Assembly (NCBI GenBank): GCA_016617855.1
Contig: JAECUM010009400.1
Coordinates: 1-64,000, forward strand
Reading direction: 5' to 3'
From: Megalonaias nervosa
Taxonomy: Eukaryota; Mollusca; Bivalvia; Unionida; Unionidae
Length of the DNA: 64,000 bases
Below the pieces are notes generated by a model. The model was not told the DNA's origin. It searched no databases and saw only the letters and a program-made list of their open reading frames with translations. Positions 24,715-35,623 of the stretch are shown piece by piece (the first letter of the stretch is position 1; each line of letters begins with the position of its first letter). Made by a program: the position numbers and the translations under genes.

Positions 24715-25410
24715 GTCTCCATTTCGATTTGCCTCCTTTTCCTCTTAATGTATTTTATTTCTTCCTTTTCGCTCTGTGTTGTATTTCTGCCTCTTCTCGT
24801 TCTAACTACATTTGTAATTCTCTACTTTTCTCCTCTGCCTCACCCCTTTCCTCTCTTATTTGCCCTTCTCTCTCTTCCTTTTCTTTTTGACTGCGTATTG
24901 TTTTCTTTTCTTTCTCTTTGTATTCACTTCGCTCTCTCTTCTTCTTTTTCCTATGGCTTTCTTTTTTTCTGTATTTCTCACTCATTGTCCTCTTTTCTAA
25001 TTTGTTTTTTCTTAGATCTTATTCTATCTGGGTTTTTTAAGATGTAAATAATTTAATTTCCTATCAACACTAGATACAGACTTACAAATCAAGCCAAAGC
25101 ATATTAATCCGAAAAATTATTTCCGCCAAATACTAAATCAAAACACTTTTATATCTTGTTTTGTTAAGAAAGTATTCAAAGAATTTAATCCTCCTTGGGT
25201 AGGACTTAAAACAAAGTTCTCCACTTTATATAACATTGTAAAAACTTGCTTGTTTCACTAAGAGTTCTCAATTATATGAAATTTAAATGTTTAATAGAGA
25301 AAACGACAAGTTTGAAATAAAGTAACTTTAAACGAAATGTTTAAAAGACGTTTAAATCGTGGAGGAGCCCCAATTTCTGTTCGACTCTATGATGTTAAAC
25401 TAAATAACAG

Positions 25411-26308
25411 TGTTACGACCATGTAGTTTAATTACTTGTGTGTTAAAATTTGAATTCTTTTTATTTCATTTTTGTATCATTATATTTTATTATGATGATG
25501 ATTATGTTCACGGGATCTGATATTTTTGAAAGAAACATCGTGTTTATTTAGAACGTAAATATAACTCTCGGCTTGCGTAAACATTATTTTAGATTGCCGA
25601 CTGGATAAACAACCGGCGTAAACGATTGGTTGTGGCCAAGGTCATTTCTAAGCATATGTGATTACATCGTGTACTGGGATTGTTCGATGATGAAATAACC
25701 ACGCGTTCTTCGTGCGCGTGCATGAAATGACGTATTAGTTCGGTTTTAAAACACTTAGGTCCCTGTGAAATAGTCAGAGTCGTTCTTATACCTTGAGAAG
25801 AAGGTATTATTTTTCTTGTGCTGGAAAGAGTTTATTTTTCTTTACATTTGTAGAGCTCGAGATGTGTCTTATTATAGATGACAGCTATAGGAGTTCATCT
25901 ACTTTTTAAATAATAATTTATTTTTTCCCTGGAGAACTACACAAGTGGTTTAGGACAAAGACATTCAGTGAAATTCATTCTAAATTGGAATAGTACAGTA
26001 CAAATTTGTGATTCAACGTGAAATTCTGGATATTTGTGTAAAGACTTCATCTGACGTCATCGTCCTCCATCTTGGAACGTCATCAAGATTCGAACCTGGA
26101 TTCAGTTAATTATTTAGTGATAGGTCTTGTATTTTATTTCAGTACTAGGATAAATGTTTGGATTTTCTTCACAAACCGTAAGTCCTATTTCATATTTACA
26201 CCTTTTCACCGTGTTTTCTAGGGAAATAAATTATTTTTGTTAAAACTTACAAAGCTTGTTGTCTTCATTCTTTTCTTTTGTCACTTTTGAACGAGCCGAT
26301 ACGTAACA
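25411..26308 (+). mobile_element. Solo LTR with 4-bp target duplication
   Basis: 898 bases start TGTTACG and end CGTAACA, a perfect 7-bp inverted terminal pair with the canonical TG...CA. It is bounded by ACAG on both sides (25,407-25,410 and 26,309-26,312). The 3' part (GGAAATAAATTATTTTTGTTA, TTACAAAGCTTGTTGTC) matches the other LTRs of this gypsy family. It lies inside the minus-strand LTR of copy 3, so it inserted later and lost its body by LTR-LTR recombination. Confidence 0.85.
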
Positions 26309-26870
26309 ACAGAAAGTCGCGAAAATGAAATCTTTTTTAAAATTAACAAATAAATGTATTTCACTAATTTGCAAAGAGAAAATGTGAAAAGAATTTATTG
26401 TGAATTAAATCCCAAATAATTCTTAAATTACTAGAAGAAGCCCACAGGAATAGAAGGTCCAAATTAATTTGGTTATTAAATGTAATGATTGATGTACCAA
26501 TAGTCTTGAATAATTTGATGTACCAAGAGTCTTGATGTATCACGATGATATATTGATATAGTGCTTGAGTAAAAAATGGAAATGAGCACTTTTTAATTCC
26601 AATGAATTAATAATTTAAATAAATGATTTCTATTAAATTATATCTGTACACAACAGTAATAATTACACAGGCTAAACTTAAAAGGAGGAATGAATTAATT
26701 TTGTTTACCTCAGCCTTATATAAATTCCTTATGGGCAATAGAACGACCATGTTGTGGTCAAAAGTTCCTTTCCAGAACATCCTAAGTTTCATAATAAGGC
26801 TAAATCGTGAACTCTAAATGTTAGAAAAAAACGTTTTAGAAAAAGTGATAAAAGTCCGATAGTCCATATA
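26309..26870 (-). mobile_element. Remainder of the 5' LTR of gypsy copy 3
   Basis: After the solo LTR the minus-strand LTR resumes with AAAATTAACAAATAAATG, TGTGAATTAAATCCCAAATA and later blocks matching the minus LTR at 5,390-5,955. Together with 25,373-25,410 it makes one LTR split by insertion. The outer end is not sharply defined. Confidence 0.6.
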
Positions 26871-26925
26871 TACTTTACCCTCAATCACGGGCAAATGTCA
26901 AGCACACAAAGTAAATTAAATTATG

Positions 26926-26929
<4 letters not shown>

Positions 26930-27020
<91 letters not shown>
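26930..27020. repeat. (AT)n microsatellite
   Basis: About 90 bases of uninterrupted AT dinucleotides. Frames on both strands give Ile-Tyr repeats. Confidence 0.95.
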
Positions 27021-27023
<3 letters not shown>

Positions 27024-27819
27024 AAATCAATAGACTATTATAAAATCTATTATAAAATGTGGGAAAAATATAGTACAAAACAAGACAGGCAAGACATAAA
27101 CTACAAAGAAGCATACACAGCACGGAGCGAAAGAAATAAAATGCTAATCATCCAATAGTCCGTTCTAGGTTGACCGGGGAGGAGAATAATGTCGAGGTAG
27201 GTATGGGATCGAGTGTATCCTTCCGTTAAGGGTGTGTTCCCAAAGCATGACACGACCTCCAATCCTAAAGAGCAGGCACCCCACCCCAGGAAGAAAGAGA
27301 AAAGAATACTTTAAAATTTAAAACTAAATAGACAGAAATAACTCGCAATAATTAATATGGCATAATAACACACCCGGAAAAGACAGAAACAAAACATAAA
27401 CTCAGGGGTAATGATGTTTACAGTAGAAAATGATGACGTTTTGACGCCAATGCTCTCAGAGTCACACGAATTAGCACGGGCCACACCGGAATTTCCGATG
27501 TGAAGGCATAATAACAATCGTCACTACAGAACATTAACCAAAGACCCCCTAAACCCCCCACCCCCCACAAATATCACAACAACCAAAACCTAACAATTGC
27601 CGGTTATCCAGACCAAAAAGCACAACACGGATGCAACCAATACAAACGTTTTCTAATATAGTTTCTTTTATTTTAATTTCTTCTAATTGCTCTTTGCTTA
27701 TTCTCCATTACTGACAATATCCGTAATGGTGTGAACTGACACCTCTTAGTCCTCTCGAAACAAAGAATTACAAAAGGTATTGGGGGGTAGAAAGGGCCAC
27801 TGACGGAAACGGATGGGTT
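27021..27819. other. Gene-free stretch
   Basis: No protein-like open frame. The segment 27,165-27,300 is GC-richer than its surroundings and ends in a CCCCACCCC run. I cannot assign it. Confidence 0.5.
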
Positions 27820-27820
27820 T

Positions 27821-27868
<48 letters not shown>

Positions 27869-28140
27869 TTTGGATTTTTAACGTAGCTTTAGCTGCAGTG
27901 CAGCAGTTTATAGTGATGTCTAGCACTGGGGCATCATGCCACAGACATGTAGCATTATGTCCCACCCAGTCATATTATCCTGACACCAGGCCGACCAGTC
28001 CTAACACTAACCTCTTAATGCTGAGCGCCAAGCGAAGCAGCTGTTAGTACCATTTTTATAAGTCTTTGGAATGACTCGGCCAGGGTTAGGGTTAGGCGGA
28101 CGCTCTAACCACTAGGCCACCGGAGGCATCGATATTGAAA
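27820..28140 (-). mobile_element. tRNA-derived SINE, copy 2 (minus)
   Basis: The reverse complement starts near CCTCCGGTGGCCTAGTGGTT with a good A box, followed by the body shared with copy 1: CCAAAGACTTATAAAAATGG, TACTAACAGCTGCTTCGCTT and GGCGCTCAGCATTAAGAGG. It then has an extra middle part (GGTGTCAGGATAATATGACT) that is absent from copy 1, and an (AC)n run (27,823-27,867 as GT). Where the B box should be there is a CCCTAACCCTAACC stretch resembling two telomere-type repeats. Copy 1 is therefore a shorter or internally deleted relative. Confidence 0.8.
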
Positions 28141-28509
28141 AATTTTATTTAATGTCGGAAATGGGTTGCATAATAAGAAACATTAGGTCATTGGCTCTAT
28201 TTTACCGACTGTGAACAATAATATACCAATAAAATTCAACAATCATATATATAGTCCTTGCATATTTTTCTTCTTTTTTATATGAAAAGATTCTACTCTG
28301 TCTCTTCAATTACATATAGTGTTTAAATATATCCGTAATTTCTGGCCACTACATAAGAAAGATGTTCCTCTCCCTCCTACATGCAGTGCTGAAATATTCT
28401 TGTTAAATAATGGCTGGCCAATACATCCTTAAGATACCATTTACAAGCATACATATTTTAAATATACAATGTGACAGACTATGCAAAACACAAGAAGCAT
28501 ATATGTATA
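28141..28509. other. Gene-free stretch
   Basis: AT-rich; I see nothing in it. Confidence 0.5.
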
Positions 28510-29200
28510 TAGAATTTAACAAATGATTTATTTCGCTAGAATACAAGGTGAAACTTTAAAACCACTTACAGTATTGTGAATTAAATCCCAAATAGTCCTA
28601 AACATTCTATCACAAGTTCAAATGTAGAGAGTTCCAATTGAATTCCAATGGGGACCATATAATTTCCAATATTGAATGTGATGATGTGCCTGTAGTCTCG
28701 AACGCGCTAATGTGCTAATGACCTGGAATTTAACTATGTATTAACAGTTTTTTGATATATCTCAATAGTATGATCCCCAATGTCCCTGATTGAATTCACT
28801 ATAATTCGAAATTAATGTTTCAGTCCAAGAATATTATTGAGCACTTTGTAATGCCAGTGAATAATATTACGAATGAATAAATTCTCCCAAATAAAAAAAA
28901 ATGAACACAGCAATAAGATTGATTCTGCTTCAGATTTCAAGGCAAGAATAACTAGTAATTTTTCAAGTACACAACATTGATATAAAAACTAAGGTACAAT
29001 TCTAGAGCCATGATGTAGGTCAGTCTTTTTCCTAAAACATTCAAAGTTGTCAACCAAGTTTAGGAATTTCCAAGCGAAAAACTAATATTCTACATTCAGA
29101 TTGAAGTAACATTTTAACCTCCATTTATATTGATCTGAATATTTAATCTATCATCATAGAGAAAAATATCTTTGTATTATATTGTTACAAAATAAATGTC
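28510..29200 (-). mobile_element. Solo LTR, gypsy family (minus)
   Basis: It begins with GAATTTAACAAATGATTTAT, CGCTAGAATACAAGGTGAAA and TACAGTATTGTGAATTAAAT, then a CACAAGTTCAAATGTAGAG block, in the same order as the minus LTR at 5,390-5,955. No internal retrotransposon sequence is attached. The right boundary is approximate. Confidence 0.6.
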
Positions 29201-29559
29201 GCATTTATTCATGGAGAAAAGTATAAAAAACAAACAAACAATACAAATTAAATATAAATAACGATATATTCTAAAAGGAAAGAGAATCCATCCATAACTA
29301 TATGTAAAAGACATAAGTCAACATTTAGGCTATCAGTAGTGGCAATCAAATGGCTACAAGCATCATGAAAACTGAAGTCGAAAATACCAATCATGCTGCC
29401 GATTAAGGTTTCAGCAGCAACTTATTTACATGTATTTGCATATGGAGCATTTACACAGAAAATTCCCAGACCAGGTATTTAGTATGAATTTAAAACTATT
29501 AAAATCTGAGGGAGTTCGTAATTTATTGGGAGGAGAATTTCATCACTTTGCTGTTGCAT
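29201..29559. other. Gene-free stretch
   Basis: AT-rich sequence between the LTR and the LINE fragment. A + strand frame at 29,430-29,636 has no recognisable motif. Confidence 0.4.
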
Positions 29560-30263
29560 ACCTAAAATATTGTAGCCTATATCTGGATGGGCTTGCTTTT
29601 AGTGCCTCCACCGTTTCTACAGGCCTAAATGAGTAAGAACATTGTTTTAAATTACCAGATCATGTAGGTAAATTGAACATTTCTTGCTTAAAATTTCGAA
29701 TACTTTAAGTGCGATGGACTTCATCCTCCTTAGGATGTGGAAATTTGATATATTTGCCAAATCCAAGAGTTCAGATTAATATCTCTTGAAATCATTGAAG
29801 ACAAATCTCATTTGCGAAAAAGATGTCATTAATAAAGATATTAAAATTTCTAGGTCCCAGAATAGATTTCTCTGGTATCCATTTATAGATATTTGTCCTT
29901 GAACATGCTGAGTTACCTTTTTTGACACGTTGTCTTTGGTTTGAGAGGTAATCTGCCATAGTATTTACTGTCAAATCTTAAAGTCCATATGCTGCCAGTT
30001 TCTGGAGAAGGAATTAGTGGGGTTAAGAGTTGAATGGTTTTGACAAATCCATCAGAATAGCTGAAGAATATTTATTTTGGTCTAGTGGTAGGCGCACGTT
30101 TTCTAGCAGCAGCATTAGTGTTGTTTGACAGCTCTTTCTGAAAGTAGAAAGGTGTGGGTGTAAATATTGTTCCAGTAATTAGTGATCTGGTTGCAGGTAG
30201 CTCGTGCAAAGAGTTTTGATATAGTTGAGAGAATACTAACAGGATGATAGGAGTATGGTACAC
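29560..30263 (-). pseudogene. LINE reverse transcriptase fragment
   Basis: In minus-strand order there is a piece resembling the RT region before motif A (30,072-30,263), then AILMDLSKPFNS near 30,040-30,060 (normally DLSKAFD with catalytic Asp), LLQKLAAYGL, then YLSNQRQRVKKGNSACSRTN and NIFINDIFFANE (29,792-29,974). The last two correspond to the 'R.QrVkign..S....i..GVPQGSiLGPllFniFINDi' block. The FADD box would follow but is not readable. It is split by frame changes and stops. The style is CR1/jockey-like and differs from the LINE at 8.9-13.0 kb. Confidence 0.65.
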
Positions 30264-31879
30264 ATAGCTAGTCCATATGCCGCCTCAAATGATCATGACT
30301 ACTCTACCACCTACCTCGCACTTTCGTCCATTCAAAATTATATTTTTTTTTTCCACAAACGATAAAAAATAGAAACAAAAAAAAAATCAAAAGAATGTTA
30401 ACTCTCTAAACACACACAAACAAAGGCACATATGGGTAATAGCACGAATCACAACAGTACACGACAACTTTATATGCATACACGAAATAGCCCAGGTTAT
30501 TGATCCATGGCAAAAATCACTTCCTCAACAAGGTAAGGGAACCAGTTGGAAGTTGTAATGCATGAGGAGGGGTGTACTAGCCTTCTTCATGAAGCTTTGG
30601 AGCAGACGACGGAAAGAATGTAAACGTGGAAATAGGAATGTAAACACCTCCTTAAAAATGAAAAAGAGGAACAAAATCCAAAATAAGAGATATAAAATCA
30701 TTGTATTTAAAATGTGAGATTTAGAAAATATTAACAGAGACATATGGGAGGAAAACACACCTGAATCCATTATAACTTTTGGACAAAGAGGGCACTTCAG
30801 GAACCTATTAGCTTATTAGCTTGGGGCCCCCAGGGGTGTTCTCAAATAAAATGTATAATGAAGGTTGCTACTGAGAAATGTATGACATAGAAAAAAGCTG
30901 TCTTGTATACATTCCCATTGACATGTAGAAAACCCCCAAAATCTTGTAGGCAAAATACATTAACCATCCAAACCAGTGGATGTGTTTCTGACCCGAACCA
31001 GTAACAATAGAGGTGGCCAAGCACAATACGTTTATCAATCAAGTTCATATATTATTTCAGACGTAAACCTGTCCTATCTCTGTTCATGGATCTAGTTACT
31101 TGCTAGCCGACTTTTCCAACGTATTTCTTTTACTAATTTTAAATATAATTGACAACCGATGTTTCACCATAGCATTATATGGTGAATCGTATCATAATGC
31201 ATCTTAAATGGTTCTTAGCTATTACTGCTAATGAAATAAATATTTTTATTAATGAAAGACATGTGCGAATATCTGGATCCATTATATTTAGTTGATGAAC
31301 CACGAGGTTTAACGACTTTAGCTCATGTAGTTTTGAAATATGCTGAAATTGCGGAATCTGACGTCAGAAACAACATGCAGTACTCTCTAGTTACAGTTTT
31401 CGTACTTAATAGACATACTTAAAATTTCGTCTCTGCCTCCAATTATTATTTATGTTTCATATGCTTATGTTAGCTTCTTTTATTCTTCTTTATTTCATCA
31501 CTGTGTTCCTTATGGAATATGTTTAAACTTATAAGGCAACATAGGTAATAACTACATTTCTCACCCATGCGACAGAGAAATCTAGTTGTTTTGCTAACCT
31601 TACCTTTTTATCTCAGTCTAGTTGTCTCAGTCAGGTCGTCTCAGTCATGGCGTTCTCGCGCTAGGAAGTACTTTAAAAAAGAAGCCTTTGTTGTCTTCTG
31701 CAGTGCCCGATGGAGTTACTCTAAAGTCAAACAACAACAAATATATAATCCAACGAAATTCACTCGCAAAGCAACTTAAGATCTCTCCAACTTTGATAAC
31801 ACACCATACAAAACATTTGAGAGAGAAAGACGCAAACACGCACACAAAATTTTGAGTTATTTGGTATTATGCTAGAAAT
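30264..31879. other. Gene-free stretch
   Basis: AT-rich sequence with short overlapping frames on both strands (for example 30,525-30,770, 31,567-31,855). None has a domain signature or codon pattern I trust. No mobile element is recognisable. Confidence 0.4.
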
Positions 31880-32075
31880 TATACACAACATAGCGAACTT
31901 TATTCTATCCGTAACTTGGCAAATTTTCAGGTCAGCATCATTTAATGTATCTAAAAGTTTCTAATTAGTTTTAAATACTTTGTGTTAAACGAATTAGATA
32001 CTTTTAGCTAGATGAAATGACGCTAACCTGAAAATTTACCAAACTACAGATAGGATAATAACGATGCTGTATGGA
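31880..32075. repeat. Palindromic element (MITE-like)
   Basis: Two inverted arms of about 65-70 bases (left 31,900-31,967, right 31,990-32,060) flank a 20-base loop. The left arm contains CAAATTTTCAGGTCAGC and TGTATCTAAAAGTTTCTAATT; the right arm is their diverged reverse complement. Weaker symmetry continues a further ~15 bases outward. The size and symmetry suggest a small non-autonomous foldback or MITE-type element. No clear target duplication is visible. Confidence 0.65.
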
Positions 32076-33030
32076 ACGACCTATTACAGAAATCACTGTT
32101 CCAGGCAAACAGGCAATACACATCACTGGGTTTAAAAAATCCAAATTCTTTCAAGAGCATCTGTAAAACCGGCAACAACTAGAAACGTGTTATGTCTTAC
32201 TGCTTTATTCAAACACCCGGAGTCATGAATCAAACATTGTAAACAAATGAAAATTCCTGCACTTATCAATCAGAATGGTTCATTCATCAATCCACACGCA
32301 AATCCACAAGAGAATTTCCATGTAGCGTATCATTGTACTAGTAATAAGACACTTGCCATATTTCCAGCACAGAAAATATAAATTTTCAAGAATATGATGA
32401 ATTCGAAATCTCCTCACAGGCGTTACACACTTCGTTAGACTATACCGTGGACTTTATCATACCGTTGGCTACCATATAATTTTTTCCACAATAAAACTGA
32501 TGAACGTGAAAAGTTATCCGTATAAAATATATTAATTACTTACTTTTTGTTGTTTTAAGACTTCATTCATAGATTAAATGTAATAATATCAAATAATTTT
32601 ATGTTTCTAGTTTCTCGTTCGTAGAACTTATATACTAAGAATCGACTGGGAACCTGACTGCCCTCATCAACATAAACCAATAAACGCGCTTTTACAAAAA
32701 TAAAAGCACATGCAATACTGAAGCACATAACAAATATAACTTTTCTTGATTATTTTTTCTTTTCTAAGTGTAGCATTTATAGTCTCCGTAGATAACTATT
32801 AAGATTTTCATAGAAGAGTACAAAACCTGATTCCTTTATACAGAGTGAGAGGCAATAATAGTGCCTTATGGATACAGTGTTTCGAATCTGCTAACTAGAT
32901 TGCAAAATGCAGGGTTATTTAAATTTAAATCGAACGAAGTTGGGTGAGAAAGATAATCTATGTCGGTGTTTGTTCCAACAAGGAAATCCCAGTCGTGAGG
33001 TTACATTTTGTTGTCTCCCACCTCGGCAGA
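32076..33030. other. Gene-free stretch
   Basis: AT-rich; I see no gene or recognisable repeat. Confidence 0.4.
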
Positions 33031-33033
33031 TGC

Positions 33034-33079
<46 letters not shown>
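33031..33079. repeat. (TG)n microsatellite
   Basis: About 48 bases of TG dinucleotides. The open frame through it is a Cys-Val repeat and not a gene. Confidence 0.95.
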
Positions 33080-33086
<7 letters not shown>

Positions 33087-33399
33087 GTAACAAGTGACAG
33101 GGATTTCTGTGTGCCAGTTCCAACCCCAACAATAATTCTCTTAATCCTATCTGTAATTAAATTTTCCTTTAACGTCTACTTCTGTCAAACTCATTGTATA
33201 GTATAAAACTTTGTCATATGTGCTACCAAATATAAGATTTTCTGTTATATATCAAAAAGCGCCATCAGTTCATAACAAAATAATCTGTTAAAATACCTTT
33301 CAAAAGAAACCATACAACAGAAGTAGTTATATGCGACACCGTGGCCTCATATAAGATAAGAATTCTTTATTTCATACTACATAGTCCATACATCTAAAT

Positions 33400-33838
33400 T
33401 AAAATATGGCCTCACATAAGGTAAAATGGCGGAAAAATGTATAGCCTCAAAATGGAAATTATCATGGGAATGGTACTTTAGCTTCACAAGGGGTTATAAC
33501 CTCAAAATGGGAGCAGTGTTACAAGGGGATGACCTCAATCAGGCGGGAAGTTAGCAACAGTATTCGAGTTGACCTCAATACGAGCTCCTCTAGGTAAGTA
33601 GTAAGGTGGGGTACATTAGCCTCAATGGAAATCCCAGTCAAAAAAGGTCGTGGGACACTTTAGCCTCAAGGGGAATTGAACATGGGAAATATTGGGACTC
33701 TATAGCGTCAAAAAATATTGGGTCTGTTTAGCTACAAGGGAAATGGAACAGGTAGGGTGACGTCACTGTACTAGACATTGGCAACAATGTTGCAAGTGGT
33801 TGACCTCAATCGGGGAAAACAGTGACAGCGGGAAAAAA
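33400..33838. repeat. Degenerate array with a TAGCCTCAA core
   Basis: A motif near TAGCCTCAA-GGGAA recurs roughly every 30-50 bases (at about 33,405, 33,443, 33,480, 33,500, 33,530, 33,571, 33,619, 33,661, 33,702 and 33,729). Spacers are diverged, so this is an old minisatellite or a regulatory array. It leads directly into the hairpin structure that follows. Confidence 0.55.
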
Positions 33839-34280
33839 GCTATAATGCTTGGCGGGGCGGGACATAGAACTTGATGGAATGCTTGGCGGGGCGGGACGTA
33901 TCACTTGATATAAAGCTTGGCGGGGCGGGACATGTCACTTTATAGACATGGACAAAGAAACAAAGACACAAACATAACACAAACACAAACACAAAATAAA
34001 ATTGTTATATAAAGTTATATGTCCCGATCCGCCAGGCGTTCTATCAAGTGATATGTCCCGCTCGGCCAAGCAGTCTATCAAGTTCTATGTTCCGCCCCGC
34101 CAAGCGTTATAGCTTTTATACATAGTATATTTGGTCTGTATAGGAACAATGGGAATGGAACAGATGGGGTGATGTCACGGTACTGGACATTGGCAAGAAT
34201 GTTGCAAGGTGCTGACCTCAATCGGGCAAAACAGTGACCGCGGAAAAAAATCTATAATGCCTGGCGGGGTGGGACATATA
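33745..34280. repeat. GC-rich hairpin inside a direct repeat
   Basis: Arms at about 33,839-33,943 and 34,005-34,115 are near-perfect inverted copies with a loop of about 60 bases. Each arm holds three tandem units of about 34 bases built on GCTTGGCGGGGCGGGACAT followed by AGAACTTGAT or similar. Outside the arms, the block starting GGGTGACGTCACTGTACT (33,756) and running to the first GGCGGGGCGGGACAT recurs at about 34,165-34,272. The whole is thus a hairpin inside a direct repeat of about 110 bases. The GGCGGGA motif resembles E2F/Sp1-type sites. It could be the terminal region of the nearby Polinton or an independent foldback element. Confidence 0.75.
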
Positions 34281-34559
34281 AGTTTATAGACATAGAATCG
34301 CCTTCCAAAGAATCCATAGTGATGAGAGTGCTAATCTAAATAAATTTTTTATACAAACTAACACACTGATACTAACAAAATCAACGTTATTTACTATCAA
34401 TACATTATGGAGAAGGAAATATTTTTATCTACGAAACACACCATTACCTACAATCATCTTAGCAAAAGAGTTAGTGGTTATTGTCACACTACACCTCAGT
34501 CACACAAAACAAACACATTGAGTAGGGACAAGGGTAAGCGTTTTGTTAAGGGAAAGAAA

Positions 34560-34920
34560 CAAACACACAAACTCATACAAATGTACGCGCGCATACAAAC
34601 AAAATACACAAACAAAATGCACGCACACAAACGTACGCCCCACACATACACAAAAAATAAACACACACAAACGTACGTGCACAGAGATACACACAAATAT
34701 ACATACACATACATATACACACAAACGTACACGCGCACACAAATACATACAAACATACACACACATACACATAAACGTACGCGCGCACACATACACATAC
34801 ACACACAAACGAACGCATGCATATAAAAACATATACACAAACACAAACAAACGTACGCGCGCACACATACACACATACAAACAAACACATACACACACAT
34901 ACACATACACACACACAAAC
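34560..34920. repeat. CA-rich minisatellite with CGTACGCGCG cores
   Basis: Irregular units of ACAAACGTACGCGCGCACAC type with ACACATACA spacers. A related array lies at 45,245-45,455, so the two arrays bracket the + strand half of the Polinton. The long frames through it (Cys-Val-rich on minus, Thr-His-rich on plus) are low complexity and not genes. Confidence 0.85.
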
Positions 34921-35440
34921 ACCCCTAGCTTCAGCTGTACCGAGCAGGAGATCTCGTAGCTAATTATACATAAGTTATTTATAGATTTGAGTAGTCAGCT
35001 GAGCTAGTCTATGTGATCCGTTATGCTTTAGAATATTTGTGTATTTAGGGACATATGATTAGGTACGCTATAGCTATGCGGATTAAAATTTTTGCGTAGC
35101 TTTAATGTCCTACAATGTCCCTAAATGTGTCTCTGTAATGTCCCTTTTCTATTTCCGTTTCTATGTCCCTTTTCTCTGTCCCTGTTTTTTGTTTGTATAG
35201 TGCCGCTAAAGTGTCTGTAAGTAAGTAAGACGAATAGACCTATTCGAGAGGTTCCGAGATTTTTGTCCCAGAATTTAACGGAAACTAAACATATCCCTGA
35301 ACATTAGGTTACGTTGGTTTAGATTAAAATAGATAAACCTAGTAACTGTTTATATTCTCAACTTGTCTGACGATCCTGTTTAATAACTTTAGTGTCTGTT
35401 TAGAGCTACAACCTGTGGTAATTCCTATAAAAAAAACATG
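34921..35440. other. Gene-free stretch upstream of the Polinton polymerase
   Basis: It contains repeated ATGTCCCT-type words (35,105-35,185) and no open frame of note. It probably lies within the Polinton left flank. Confidence 0.4.
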
Positions 35441-35600
35441 ATCTATTTATAGTCACAGCTTGTGGAAATTCCTTTTGTAAACTGCTAGCATCTATTTATA
35501 ACTATAATTTGTTGGAAATTGCTATGTAAAAGCCCAAGTATATTTATAGCCTCAAAACACAAACCTTATTTATAAGGACTCCGTTGCGTCTACAATTTAG
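35441..35600 (+). promoter_or_regulatory. Repeated TATA-containing region before Polinton polB
   Basis: Four TATTTATA boxes occur at 35,444, 35,493, 35,541 and 35,567. The first three belong to a loosely repeated ~50-base unit that also carries GTGG(T/A)AATTCC or GTTGGAAATTGC. The last box is 50 bases before the polymerase ATG at 35,624 and is a plausible core promoter. The GGAAATTCC words resemble Rel/NF-kB sites, but that is only a resemblance. Confidence 0.4.
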
Positions 35601-35623
35601 TAATTTGCACGTTTGCAATCAAG

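Larger units (their letters stand above)
20900..25372 (-). mobile_element. gypsy copy 3, minus strand, gag to RNase H
   Basis: From high to low coordinate: primer site (25,354-25,372), gag (about 24,230-25,330, interrupted by a CT microsatellite), protease and linker (23,054-23,900), integrase (22,045-22,900), RT (21,361-21,831) and RNase H (about 20,900-21,130). The integrase again precedes the RT, as in copy 1. All parts are heavily mutated. The LTR upstream of it is split by a solo LTR (25,411-26,308). Confidence 0.75.

Noticed and set aside
24535..25047. 170-residue Ser/Leu/Phe-rich open frame that looks like a membrane protein
   Set aside because: It is the translation of a CT microsatellite and CT-rich flank, antisense to a decayed gag.
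28080..28110. Internal telomere repeat
   Set aside because: Only about two TTAGGG-like units inside a SINE head; too short to be a telomeric tract.
34407..34959. Several long overlapping Cys/Val-rich or Thr/His-rich open frames
   Set aside because: All arise from the CA-rich minisatellite; frames are open on both strands and lack any domain.
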